From assembly GCA_017795005.1 (NCBI GenBank), contig CP051242.1:2752976-2816975 (forward strand): a DNA stretch of 64,000 nt, read 5' to 3'. Shown piece by piece: positions 8,540 through 16,758 of the stretch (the stretch's first letter is position 1; the number at the start of each line of letters is the position of its first letter). The notes under the pieces are model-generated. The model saw nothing but the letters and a program-made list of their open reading frames with translations. It did not search any database and was not told where the DNA came from. The stretch comes from Balneolaceae bacterium (lineage in GTDB: Bacteria; Bacteroidota; Rhodothermia; Balneolales; Balneolaceae). The position numbers and the translations under genes were made by a program.

Positions 8540-8899
8540 TTATGATTTCCAGTTTTGATGAAGTTTAGTAAGCATTTTTCCTACTGAGTTTACTTTCTCA
8601 AATAGAATTTTTGCTCTTTCTTCAGGTATGTATCCGCATTCTAAACTAAATTTAATCCAGGTTTCAGTTTCAGCAGTCGAACCTAAGGAATAGATCAAAT
8701 GCCTTTTAAACTCATTTTGGTAATGCCTTTTAGCCCATCCTTCTGTAATATTTGCACAAATCGACCTTGAAGAGCGAATTATCTGCGAAGTAAGAGAATA
8801 CATTTCATCTTTGGGGAAAGTTTTAGAAAGTTCAAAAATTTCCATGGCTAAATCGAAAGAAAGAGAATAAACTTCGAGATCTTTATAACTTTTGATCAT
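8540..8899 (-). CDS. Four helix bundle protein (S23/IVS-like)
   Basis: A 119-residue all-helical protein starting MIKSYKDLEVYSLSFDLAMEIFELSKTFP, with SLTSQIIRSSRSICANITEGWAKR in the middle and helices around SLGSTAETETWIKFSLECGYI. This is the pattern of the four-helix-bundle family first seen as proteins encoded inside intervening sequences of 23S rRNA, and related to the accessory proteins of diversity-generating retroelements. Stand-alone copies are common in Bacteroidota-type genomes with no known function; RNA or nucleoprotein binding is suspected. Here the gene is bracketed by inverted heptad repeats, which suggests it is part of a small mobile or structured element. Confidence 0.85.
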   Translation of the reverse strand: MIKSYKDLEVYSLSFDLAMEIFELSKTFPKDEMYSLTSQIIRSSRSICANITEGWAKRHYQNEFKRHLIYSLGSTAETETWIKFSLECGYIPEERAKILFEKVNSVGKMLTKLHQNWKS

Positions 8900-8938
8900 T
8901 GGACTAGTGTTTAAGTTGAATCTAATAAAATTAATTGT

Positions 8939-8985
8939 ATCTCTAACCTCTAACCTCCAACTTCCAACCTATAACCCATACCAAA
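8939..8985. repeat. Inverted partner of the heptad repeat
   Basis: CTCTAACCTCTAACCTCC followed by AACTTCCAACC is the reverse complement of units in the 8439-8535 array. Bases 8939-8961 match 8483-8505 perfectly over 23 bases in inverted orientation. It lies upstream of the four-helix-bundle gene's start and also upstream of the deaminase gene, so it may overlap their promoters. Confidence 0.75.
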
Positions 8986-9022
8986 ATTTAATTACGTAAG
9001 TTTCTGTCTATACTGATCGATT

Positions 9023-9721
9023 ATGAACTTAGAAACGCTAAAAAATCACTCATATACCCCCTATTCAAAAAAACCACGTGTTTGTGTGGTGCAAGGATCT
9101 AAGGGTGGACTTTATCCCGGAGTAAGAATAGAAAATGTCTCATTTCCACTTACTATTTCTGCGATCCAGGCTGCTTGTTGTATTTGTTTAAGTGAAGGTG
9201 AAATACCAAACATACTTTATCTGCAAGATGGAGATTATGCTCAGTCTGATTATTGGAAAAAAGAATTCGATTTAACTATAAAATCCGTTTCTGAACTCAC
9301 TGAAGCTAAATTTCAAAACTACCAAATTGAAACTCCTTCAAATGAAATAACACATCTGAAGTCTCTTTTAGACAATGCCGTTACAACACATTCTGATTTC
9401 CCGGTTTCAGCTTTGTTATATTCAGAATCCGTTTGCTTTGATGGAGTAAATATTGAAGTGAGTGACTGGAGTATGGGGTTATGTGCAGAACGTGTTGCTC
9501 TCGCAAAGGCCATTACTTCAGGTATTAGAAGCTTTACTGAATTAGCTGTACATACTAAATATGGAGATGTCAGTAGCCCATGTGGAGCATGCAGACAAGT
9601 AATTATTGAGCACCTGCCACTCAATAAAATCCGATTACACCATGCTGATCACACTTTATCAGAGCATTTTTCAGTCGATCTACTGCCTTTTAGTTTCACT
9701 TCTAAATCACTCAAGAAGTAG
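9023..9721 (+). CDS. Cytidine deaminase with an N-terminal degenerate domain
   Basis: A 232-residue protein. The C-terminal half holds the zinc-site motifs of cytidine deaminases: CAERVALA (Cys154, catalytic Glu156) and PCGACRQ (Cys187, Cys190). The expected reaction is cytidine or deoxycytidine to uridine in pyrimidine salvage. The N-terminal half (residues about 19-60, PGVRIENVSFPLTISAIQAACC) resembles the catalytically dead second domain of E. coli Cdd but comes first here, so domain order appears swapped. Single-domain bacterial enzymes are about 130 residues, which fits one active plus one inactive unit. It is cytoplasmic and stands alone as a gene. Confidence 0.82.
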   Translation: MNLETLKNHSYTPYSKKPRVCVVQGSKGGLYPGVRIENVSFPLTISAIQAACCICLSEGEIPNILYLQDGDYAQSDYWKKEFDLTIKSVSELTEAKFQNYQIETPSNEITHLKSLLDNAVTTHSDFPVSALLYSESVCFDGVNIEVSDWSMGLCAERVALAKAITSGIRSFTELAVHTKYGDVSSPCGACRQVIIEHLPLNKIRLHHADHTLSEHFSVDLLPFSFTSKSLKK

Positions 9722-9807
9722 TTCTTTGTCGTAATTTTCCTCTTTTATTTACCATGTTTTTGAAAAAGGGGCGAAAAACAGCTAAAAATTGGAAAAAACT
9801 TTAATTA

Positions 9808-9835
9808 TTTGACTAAAAAAGCACTTTTTAATTTG
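9808..9835 (+). promoter_or_regulatory. Candidate Bacteroidota-type promoter for Hc1 gene
   Basis: TTTG (9808-9811) and TAATTTG (9829-9835) are separated by 17 bases, resembling the Bacteroidota TTTG / TAnnTTTG promoter pattern with one base missing in the second box. The same TTTG-N17-TAATTTG arrangement occurs before the T9SS glycosidase gene at 59176-59203. The distance to the start codon at 9917 is plausible. Confidence 0.45.
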
Positions 9836-9916
9836 ACTCAAATGCCGTGAATCGATAGCTTCAACGCAGTTTCTAAAATGAAATTGAATTAAACAAAAAC
9901 ATAACGGAGTTATATA

Positions 9917-10093
9917 ATGAGTAGAGTAAGCGAACTACAATCACTAGTAGAAAGCGTATCAGTTGAAATGGAAAAATTTTACGACAAAGGAAACAAAGCT
10001 GCGGGTACAAGAGCACGTAAAGGGCTACAAGATCTTAAAAAATTAGCTCAGGATATTCGTCTTGAAATCCAGGCTCAAAAGAACGCAGGATAA
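9917..10093 (+). CDS. Histone H1-like protein Hc1
   Basis: This small gene encodes 58 residues: MSRVSELQSLVESVSVEMEK followed by FYDKGNKAAGTRARKGLQDL and KKLAQDIRLEIQAQKNAG. The FYDKGNKAAGTRARKGLQDLKKLAQDIR core matches the short Hc1-type histone family of Bacteroidota and Chlamydiae, lysine/arginine-rich proteins that bind and compact DNA in the nucleoid. A ribosome binding site (GGAG at about 9906) precedes the ATG, and a textbook terminator follows, so it forms a monocistronic unit that is probably highly expressed. Confidence 0.9.
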   Translation: MSRVSELQSLVESVSVEMEKFYDKGNKAAGTRARKGLQDLKKLAQDIRLEIQAQKNAG

Positions 10094-10111
10094 TTCCTTG
10101 TAATGTTTTTG

Positions 10112-10141
10112 AAAAGCCACGTCGAAAGCGTGGCTTTTTTT
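10112..10141 (+). terminator. Rho-independent terminator after Hc1
   Basis: AAAGCCACG pairs with CGTGGCTTT around a TCGAAAG loop and is followed by a run of T (CTTTTTTT). It begins 19 bases after the Hc1 stop codon. The A-run on the other side could also serve the minus-strand NTF2-like gene that ends at 10158. Confidence 0.92.
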
Positions 10142-10157
10142 ATGCCCTTCAGTTAAG

Positions 10158-10616
10158 CTATTCAATGCAATTTGTTCTTCTTCTGGTATCTACGATATAG
10201 ATAATTTTCCATTCCCCGTCTAATTTTGCCAACTGAAAAGAATTCACTCCACAATGGGAGAAATTTTCTCCTACAAAAAACTGATAGGGAGTCCACGCAG
10301 AAGCAAGTTCGCCATCTATCTTAATTTCATATCCCCCAATTTTTTCATCCCATATCTGCTCATGAGGAGTACCAACTGCAGTTAAAAATTGCTGCAGGTT
10401 TCCATCTACCTTAACGATGGTCCCTTCTCTGTTTTGAGTAATGGTTTGCATCACAGCATCTCTTGTAAAAGCAGATGCTACCATAGAGCTATCCCCTGCC
10501 CTCATTCCATCAAAAAGAGTTTCAATTACAGATTGGATTTCACTTTCCGGAGTTTGAGCTTGTGCGCCAGCACCTACGATTGTGAGAATGACTAAACTGA
10601 GAATTATTTTTTTCAT
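10158..10616 (-). CDS. Exported NTF2-like protein
   Basis: A 152-residue protein with a clear signal peptide (MKKIILSLVILTIVGAGAQAQ). The mature part has the NTF2/SnoaL-like layout: helix ESEIQSVIETLFDGMRAGDSSMVASAFTRDAVMQT, then strands ending WTPYQFFVGENFSHCGVNSFQLAKLDGEWKIIYIVDTRR. Such small cone-shaped folds often act as ligand-binding pockets or as DUF4440/lumazine-binding-like periplasmic proteins. No catalytic residue can be assigned. A frameshifted gene with a related kind of fold is present at 33945-34442. Confidence 0.75.
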   Translation of the reverse strand: MKKIILSLVILTIVGAGAQAQTPESEIQSVIETLFDGMRAGDSSMVASAFTRDAVMQTITQNREGTIVKVDGNLQQFLTAVGTPHEQIWDEKIGGYEIKIDGELASAWTPYQFFVGENFSHCGVNSFQLAKLDGEWKIIYIVDTRRRTNCIE

Positions 10617-10783
10617 AGCGATGTATTGTTTGGTTTACAGAATTAATTGAAGTCCTCAATACTTTGTTGCAACAATTTGTAAAGAAAATCCCGTTTATCA
10701 ATCTTCGAAGAACTGGTAACCAGATTGGATTGTTTACAAGGAATTATGGGTTAGTATCACAAAAAATAGTTTTATAAAGCCGC

Positions 10784-11713
10784 ATGAATTCACCTAGTAT
10801 AATTAGCAAATTTCTTCTACTCTATCTAAAAGTATCGGGTTATAAGCATAAATTAAATCATAGTTATTGGCTGAATAATAAAAGTGTTTCATCTCCATCA
10901 AAATATTTTAAGAATAAATTTCAGCTCAGCGATTTTGATAAGGGTGATCATAAAACCTGGAGTATCTCTGCCGAAAATTCTAACGGAAAAAAGGTAATTC
11001 TGTATTTACATGGAGGCGGCTATACAAGGGGGTTAGATAAAGTGCACTGGAAATTTATTGAGAAATTAATCTCTCGTACCGGATTTACATTTTGTGTTCC
11101 CGACTTTCCTCTTTCTCCTAAACATACCGCCACAACAGTATTTGATTTCCTGATTCCTGTTTACAAAAAAGTGTTAGCCGATTATGGTCCGGAAAACATC
11201 ATTTTGATGGGTGACTCATCGGGTGGAGGTATGGCTCTGGGATTAACTCAATTACTTATTCAGAAAAAAATTGACCGACCATCACAGTTAATTCTTCTTT
11301 CGCCCTGGTTAGATCTTACACTTTCTAATCCTAATATTGAGGAAATTGAAGATGCTGATCCATTACTTGATCGTAAGTTACTTCAGAAACTTGGGGAATA
11401 TTATACTGGAGAGCTGGATAATACAAACTTTATGGTGAGTCCTATATATGGCGATATTAAACGAATTCCACCTACCACTTTATTTATTGGTTCTGAAGAA
11501 CTCTTTCTTTCTGATTGTAGAAAACTCAAAATACGAGCAGAGTCTGAGCCAATTATTTTCAATTACCGGGAGTTTAAAGGTTTGGTCCATAACTGGATGT
11601 TCCGAAGAATTCCCGAAGCTTCCATGGCATTAGATATGATTGCAACACAAGTAAAACTTAGACCAGATGACATGGAAGATCCGGTTAATGCAGGTGGAAA
11701 TTTCTGGAGCTGA
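10784..11713 (+). CDS. Alpha/beta hydrolase, HSL-family esterase
   Basis: A 309-residue enzyme. The oxyanion-hole motif HGGGY (residues about 76-80) and the nucleophile elbow GDSSGGG (Ser145) are those of the hormone-sensitive-lipase group. The acid is probably in the DADPLLD or SEELFLSD region, and the His lies in KGLVHNW near residue 288. It probably hydrolyses short- to medium-chain acyl esters. No signal peptide is evident, so it is likely cytoplasmic. Its 3' end lies 2 bases from the convergent FAD/Fe-S gene. Confidence 0.88.
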   Translation: MNSPSIISKFLLLYLKVSGYKHKLNHSYWLNNKSVSSPSKYFKNKFQLSDFDKGDHKTWSISAENSNGKKVILYLHGGGYTRGLDKVHWKFIEKLISRTGFTFCVPDFPLSPKHTATTVFDFLIPVYKKVLADYGPENIILMGDSSGGGMALGLTQLLIQKKIDRPSQLILLSPWLDLTLSNPNIEEIEDADPLLDRKLLQKLGEYYTGELDNTNFMVSPIYGDIKRIPPTTLFIGSEELFLSDCRKLKIRAESEPIIFNYREFKGLVHNWMFRRIPEASMALDMIATQVKLRPDDMEDPVNAGGNFWS

Positions 11714-11715
11714 AA

Positions 11716-14562
11716 TTAAGATTCCGTTAAAGCTTTGCTAATCAGTACTGCCGGATGATGACTTTTCTTATCTGTGCCATCCAAAATCTGATGGCGACAG
11801 CTGAACCCCGGAGCACAAATTAATGAGTCTTCATCTGATTCTTTAATAGCCGGAAATAACCTTAGATCGCCGATATTCATTGATACATCGTAATGATCCT
11901 TTTCGTACCCAAAACTTCCCGCCATTCCACAGCAACCTGTTTTTAATGCTTCTACCTGATATCCTGCTGCTTCTAGTGCTATAACTGTTGATTCGTTACC
12001 AGTTAGAGCCTTTGTATGACAATGACCATGTAACTTTACGTTTGTTTTATTTCCTGATTGGGGAAGTTTGTCAATATGATTTACAACAAACTCTTCAAAT
12101 GTATAAGATCCGGCAGCCAACGAATTAGCCTTACTTAGGTTTTCATCTTCACATAAATCTAAAAATTCATCTCTCAGTGTAAGAATTTCAGAAGGTTCCA
12201 AGCCAATCACCGGGATACCTTTTGCTGTGAATCCTGCCAGCTCTTCTATTGTTTTTTCAGCAATTTTTTTCGCTTCCTTAAGAAAACCTTTCGATAGCTG
12301 AGGTCTGCCTGATTCCATTGTCTCGGCAACAGATACTTTGAATCCCATTAGTTCTAAAACCTTTACAGCTGAAATTGCAATCTCCGGTTCATGATAATTA
12401 GTAAACACATCTACAAATAATACTACCTCACCACCCTGATCAGACGATGTATATTTTGAGAACCATTGCCTGAATGTCTCTTTTGCAAAAGCAGGCATAT
12501 TTCTTCTTGAATCTATTCCAACAACCTTTTCAAGAATTTTCTTAATTGGCTTTAACCGGATAATACTATTTGATAACGAAGGAAAAAGAGAGGCTAATTT
12601 ATGTGTTGATGACGCATTTACGAAGAAACGATCTGAGGCAGAACTACCTTTTCTTTGATGCCAACCATTTAAAAACTCGGCTTTCATCTTTGCCATATCC
12701 ACATTAGCGGGGCATTCACTTTTACATGCCTTACAGCTTAAACACAGGTCTAATGCTTCTTTTAATTCTTCTGATTGAAAAGCATCCGGATTAGCTCCTG
12801 CAAAAACCTGACGAAATACATTTGCCCTTCCTCTTGTTGAATCCTTCTCTTCATTCGTTGCCATATACGAAGGACACATGGTACCTCCACTTTCTGCAAG
12901 TTTTCTGCATACTCCGGCACCATTACATTGCTCGGTTGCATCTCCAAAACTACCTTCTTTTCTAAATTTAAAGATCGTCTCAACATTGGGCTTTATATAC
13001 TTTGGTGAAAACCTAAGATCGGTTTCAATTGATTTAGGGTGTACAATTTTGCCCAGATTAAAAATATTTTCGGGATCCCAAATCTTTTTCACTTCTTCAA
13101 GAACCGGTATCATTTCTTTCCCCAATACTTTTTCTATATATGGGGCTCTTGCTCTTCCATCACCATGCTCGCCTGATAACGAACCTTTATACTTTCTAAC
13201 TAAATCTGCTATTTCTGATGCCATCTGTTTCATGGTATCAACACCCTTTTGGGTAGTTGTATCAATTACAGGCCTTAAATGAAGTTCACCAACTGATGCA
13301 TGAGCATAAAAAACACATTCTGTTTTATGCTTTTTCAGAATCTCCTTAAACTCTTCGACGTAAGCAGGCAGATCCTCTACCCTTACCGCCGTATCCTCAC
13401 TAAAAGCAGGAGACCTTGATTCGGTTCCAAGTCCCATTAGCAACCCAAGTCCCGCTTTCCGTAAATCCCAAACACGGTTCATTTCTTCTTCTTTGGAAAT
13501 AATTGGGTAAGCATAACCAAGATTTTTATTAGATAACTTCTCAGCCAGTTCAATTACTTTTTCATTAAGATCTTCCTTTGAATTCCCTTCAAACTGAGTT
13601 ATTAATATGTATTGTGGGTCTCCTTCTAAAAAAACCCGATTCTTTTTTTGTTCCAGATTTCCTTTAGTTGCTCCCAAAATTATATGATCTACTAACTCAA
13701 CAGCAGCAGGATTTAACTTCACAATTTCAGTTGTGGCCACCATAGCCTCATTTAATGAATTAAATTGTGGAATTATAATAACCCGGTGTTTATCTACTTC
13801 TTTTAGATTTAATTTTGCCGAAGTTGTAATGGCCAATGTGCCTTCACTTCCACATAATAATTCACACATGTTAAATGGTCTGCCACCTTTTGTGAAAGGC
13901 TCCATCTCCAGTAACCGGTCTATAGCATACCCTGTATTTCTTCGTATTATTTCCGGATGTGGGTAATTCTCAGAAATTTTATCAGAATTTTTTTCAATTA
14001 ATTCAATTATTGATCTATATATATGTCCTTCCAGGTTTTGAAGCTTCTTCTTTTCTCCAACTTCTTCCAAACTAAGAGGTTTAAATGTAGCTATTGAGCC
14101 ATCGCTTAATATAACATCCATCTCCAGAACATGTTCTCTGGTGGTTTTATACTTTATCGAAAAGGAACCGGATGAATTATTTCCAATCATGCCTCCAATC
14201 ATACAACGGTTTGTAGTAGAGGTATCAGGACCAAATAGCAATCCAAATTCACCTGCTCTTCTATTCAGCGAGTCTCTGATTACTCCTGGTTGTACTCTAG
14301 CAAACTGTTCAAGATGATTTATTTCCAGAATCCTATTCATAAATCTGGAAACATCCATTATTACTCCATTACCTGTTGTTTGGCCAGCTAAACTAGTACC
14401 TGCTGTTCGGGGAGTAATTGAAAAACCTTCTTTCTTTGCCCTAAGAACAAGTTGTTGAATGTCTTCTACAGATTCAGGAAATGTGACACCTTTAGGAAGT
14501 TCCTCATACATCGAGGCGTCTGTTGAATAAAGTTGTCGGGTTAAAGAATCTGTTTTGATCAA
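11716..14562 (-). CDS. FAD-binding and (Fe-S)-binding oxidoreductase (GlcD/GlcF-like fusion)
   Basis: A 948-residue multidomain enzyme. The N-terminal FAD-binding type 4 domain has TPRTAGTSLAGQTTGNG and MIGGMIGNNSSGSFS (about 50-140). The FAD-oxidase C-terminal domain runs to about 520 and ends LSGEHGDGRARAPYIEKVLG. A two-cluster 4Fe-4S domain follows, with CNGAGVCRKL...CPSYMAT and CLSCKACKSECPANVDM. The C-terminal CCG-type heterodisulfide-reductase-like region includes GHCHTKAL and TGCCGMAGSFGYEK. This is the single-chain equivalent of glycolate/D-lactate dehydrogenase subunits, oxidising a 2-hydroxy acid such as D-lactate or D-2-hydroxyglutarate and passing electrons to the respiratory chain. 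The exact substrate is not determinable. Confidence 0.92.
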   Translation of the reverse strand: MIKTDSLTRQLYSTDASMYEELPKGVTFPESVEDIQQLVLRAKKEGFSITPRTAGTSLAGQTTGNGVIMDVSRFMNRILEINHLEQFARVQPGVIRDSLNRRAGEFGLLFGPDTSTTNRCMIGGMIGNNSSGSFSIKYKTTREHVLEMDVILSDGSIATFKPLSLEEVGEKKKLQNLEGHIYRSIIELIEKNSDKISENYPHPEIIRRNTGYAIDRLLEMEPFTKGGRPFNMCELLCGSEGTLAITTSAKLNLKEVDKHRVIIIPQFNSLNEAMVATTEIVKLNPAAVELVDHIILGATKGNLEQKKNRVFLEGDPQYILITQFEGNSKEDLNEKVIELAEKLSNKNLGYAYPIISKEEEMNRVWDLRKAGLGLLMGLGTESRSPAFSEDTAVRVEDLPAYVEEFKEILKKHKTECVFYAHASVGELHLRPVIDTTTQKGVDTMKQMASEIADLVRKYKGSLSGEHGDGRARAPYIEKVLGKEMIPVLEEVKKIWDPENIFNLGKIVHPKSIETDLRFSPKYIKPNVETIFKFRKEGSFGDATEQCNGAGVCRKLAESGGTMCPSYMATNEEKDSTRGRANVFRQVFAGANPDAFQSEELKEALDLCLSCKACKSECPANVDMAKMKAEFLNGWHQRKGSSASDRFFVNASSTHKLASLFPSLSNSIIRLKPIKKILEKVVGIDSRRNMPAFAKETFRQWFSKYTSSDQGGEVVLFVDVFTNYHEPEIAISAVKVLELMGFKVSVAETMESGRPQLSKGFLKEAKKIAEKTIEELAGFTAKGIPVIGLEPSEILTLRDEFLDLCEDENLSKANSLAAGSYTFEEFVVNHIDKLPQSGNKTNVKLHGHCHTKALTGNESTVIALEAAGYQVEALKTGCCGMAGSFGYEKDHYDVSMNIGDLRLFPAIKESDEDSLICAPGFSCRHQILDGTDKKSHHPAVLISKALTES

Positions 14563-14716
14563 AGCAAATGTAAATTTCAGTTCAACAATTTTTAATATAG
14601 AATTATTTGAGAACTATAGCCGATCGAGATGGAAGTATTCCTTTCGTAATGATTCTGATTTGAATCACATTTAAATTAAACCAGATAAATGCCCTGATAT
14701 CAGGAATTTTGAAGAG

Positions 14717-15418
14717 CTAATTTTTGATTGGCTTGAAAACTGTACTATCTCCATTATCCAGTTTTTTGGAGTACTCATCCTCATCAAATTTATATAAGAA
14801 AGCACCTTTTTTAGAGTAATTCTTTTGCTTTTCTTTGGTATTAACCAACACTCCCATGGATAAAACTCTTCTCCTGAAATTTCTTTTATCCAAATCTGTA
14901 TTGTAAATACTTTCGTACAGCTTCTGAAGCTGTGGAAGCGTGAATTTATCCGGCAGTAATTCAAAACCAACCGGTTCATGAGCTGCTTTATGGCGAAGGC
15001 GCTTAAGAGCAGCCTCAACCATTTGCTGATGATCGAATATCAATTCAGGAAGATCGTGAATCGAAAACCATGAAGCTGAGTGTTGTTTTACTAATTCTTT
15101 ATCATGAGAGTTGACATCGATTAATGCATAATAGGCAATCGAAATCGTTCGCTCTTCAGGGTCTCGGTTAACCTCACCAAATGCATGAAGTTGCTCAAGA
15201 AAAATATCTTTGATTCCTGTAAGGTTATTCAGGATTCTTCCGGCAGCTGTGTCCAGGCTTTCTTTTTTCTGTAAAAAGCCCCCCATTAATGACCAGTTTC
15301 CTCTTTCCGGCTCGAAATCTCTTTTAATCAAAAGCAGTTTTAATTCTTCCCCATCAAAGCCAAAAATGATACAATCCAATGCGACTAAAAAATGATCCTG
15401 ATCCTGATAATGCTGCAT
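14717..15418 (-). CDS. Nudix-domain transcriptional regulator (NrtR/AraR-like)
   Basis: A 233-residue protein. The N-terminal Nudix fold (FLVALDCIIFGFDGEELKLLLIKR...GNWSLMGGFLQKKESLDTAAGRILNNLTGI) is followed by a winged-helix domain (about 155-225: FTLPQLQKLYESIYNTDLDKRNFRRRVLSMGVLV). This pairing is that of NrtR-type regulators, including sugar regulators of Bacteroidota such as AraR. The Nudix box lacks the catalytic REXXEE (GRILNNL instead), so it should bind a ligand rather than hydrolyse one. It lies 77 bases downstream of the aldose epimerase gene and reads in the same direction, which supports a sugar-linked role. Confidence 0.83.
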   Translation of the reverse strand: MQHYQDQDHFLVALDCIIFGFDGEELKLLLIKRDFEPERGNWSLMGGFLQKKESLDTAAGRILNNLTGIKDIFLEQLHAFGEVNRDPEERTISIAYYALIDVNSHDKELVKQHSASWFSIHDLPELIFDHQQMVEAALKRLRHKAAHEPVGFELLPDKFTLPQLQKLYESIYNTDLDKRNFRRRVLSMGVLVNTKEKQKNYSKKGAFLYKFDEDEYSKKLDNGDSTVFKPIKN

Positions 15419-15495
15419 TCGCTACTTAGGATAATTAATTTGTAATTACCCCATTAAAATAAGGATTTATTAGCGGACAATGAACTACTGAATTA

Positions 15496-16641
15496 CTAAC
15501 CGGATACCTTAAACCTATAGATTGTGGTTGTAGTATATTCCTCTCCCGGATTAAGGATTGTTGAAGGAAACTCAGGTTTGTTTGGGGAGTCCGGAAAATG
15601 CTGAGTTTCTAAACATAAAGCAGCATGTTTATTAAATACGGTTCCATCTGAATCTGTTATACTTCCGTCCAGAAAATTCCCGGAATAAAACTGGAGTCCC
15701 GGTTCTGAAGTTAATACTTCCATCACTCTGCCTGACTCCTGATCTGTTAGTGTTGCAACAACAGGAAGCTCTTCTTCAAATTCTTTAAGCACAAAATTAT
15801 GATCATACCCTCCAGGCACATTATCAATTCTTTCACCAATAGATTTTGGTTCCATAAAATTAAACGGAGTTTCTGCAACTGTGGCGATTTCTCCGGTAGG
15901 AATCAGACCTTCATCAACAGGAGTATAATGATTAGCCTCAATTTGTAGAATATGGTCCAAAATTAGGGATTCAGGATCACCTGAAAGGTTGAAATAACTG
16001 TGGTTGGTAAGATTAACCGGCGTTGCTTTATCAGTCGTAGCCTTATAATCTATCCTAAGTTCATTTTCTTCTGTGAGCGTGTATACAACTTCAATCTTAA
16101 GATTTCCGGGGTATCCTTCTTCTCCATCTTTACTTAGGTAACTCATTTTCAAAACGTTATTAGGAAGAGTTTCTGCCTCCCAAAACACTTTATCAAAACC
16201 TATTTCCCCACCATGTAAATGGTTTCTCCCATTGTTTGTTGCAAGCTGATACTTTTCATCGTTAAGCTCGAACTCTCCGTTTGAAATACGGTTGCCATAT
16301 CTTCCAATAATTGCCCCAAAATAAGGTGTTCCCTCCAGATATTTTTCCAGCGAATTAAAGCCAAGAACCACATTTTCAAAATTACCATCTTTATCAGGTG
16401 TTTTTATTGAGGTAACAATACCGCCATAATTGATAATTTTTACTTCCATTCCCGAGGAATTGCTAAGTGTATATTCCATTATTTTTTTTCCATCTTCCAT
16501 CATCCCAAACTCCCCTACATTAATTTTACTTGATGTTCGATCCTGAACTAAACAACCGGATATTACAAAGAGCACAAGAAATGTTATTACTAAACTCGTA
16601 TTAATTCTTAAACTTTTGAACGCCATAGTGTTTGATTTCAT
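15496..16641 (-). CDS. Aldose 1-epimerase (galactose mutarotase), lipoprotein
   Basis: The frame opens at a TTG at 16650, but the ATG at 16641 (MKSNTMAFKSL) gives a better start. A hydrophobic segment ends in the lipobox VISGC, so the enzyme is probably a lipid-anchored periplasmic protein. The body has the GalM landmarks YGGIVTSIKTPDKDG, YFGAIIGRYGNRIS, NGRNHLHGG (active-site His), VNLTNHSYFNLSG (second His) and GLQFYSGNF with the catalytic Glu near the C-terminal LETQHFPDSPN. The family interconverts alpha and beta anomers of aldoses. An inverted-repeat site lies just upstream, and a Nudix-type regulator follows. Confidence 0.93.
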   Translation of the reverse strand: MKSNTMAFKSLRINTSLVITFLVLFVISGCLVQDRTSSKINVGEFGMMEDGKKIMEYTLSNSSGMEVKIINYGGIVTSIKTPDKDGNFENVVLGFNSLEKYLEGTPYFGAIIGRYGNRISNGEFELNDEKYQLATNNGRNHLHGGEIGFDKVFWEAETLPNNVLKMSYLSKDGEEGYPGNLKIEVVYTLTEENELRIDYKATTDKATPVNLTNHSYFNLSGDPESLILDHILQIEANHYTPVDEGLIPTGEIATVAETPFNFMEPKSIGERIDNVPGGYDHNFVLKEFEEELPVVATLTDQESGRVMEVLTSEPGLQFYSGNFLDGSITDSDGTVFNKHAALCLETQHFPDSPNKPEFPSTILNPGEEYTTTTIYRFKVSG

Positions 16642-16670
16642 ATATGCCAAAATAATTGGTGTAGGATTAA

Positions 16671-16701
16671 CACTTTAAAGTGAGAAGAATTTCACTTTAA
16701 A
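16671..16701. promoter_or_regulatory. Palindromic operator-like site upstream of aldose epimerase
   Basis: The perfect palindrome CACTTTAAAGTG (16671-16682) is followed ten bases later by CACTTTAAA (16693-16701), giving TTTAAAGTG-N10-CACTTTAAA as a 9-bp inverted repeat. It lies 20-60 bases upstream of the epimerase start. The adjacent Nudix-type regulator or the LuxR-type protein could bind it; no direct evidence decides between them. Confidence 0.45.
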
Positions 16702-16758
16702 ACAAAAGAAACCTGCAAAACCGAGCTGTTCCAGAAATAGAAGTTAATCTGAAAATTC

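Noticed and set aside
10158-10616. SnoaL-type polyketide cyclase
   Set aside because: Only the general NTF2-like fold can be supported; the protein has a signal peptide and no catalytic residues of cyclases are visible.
14671-15018. 115-codon minus-strand open frame
   Set aside because: It overlaps the Nudix regulator in another frame of the same strand; the regulator has clear family motifs.
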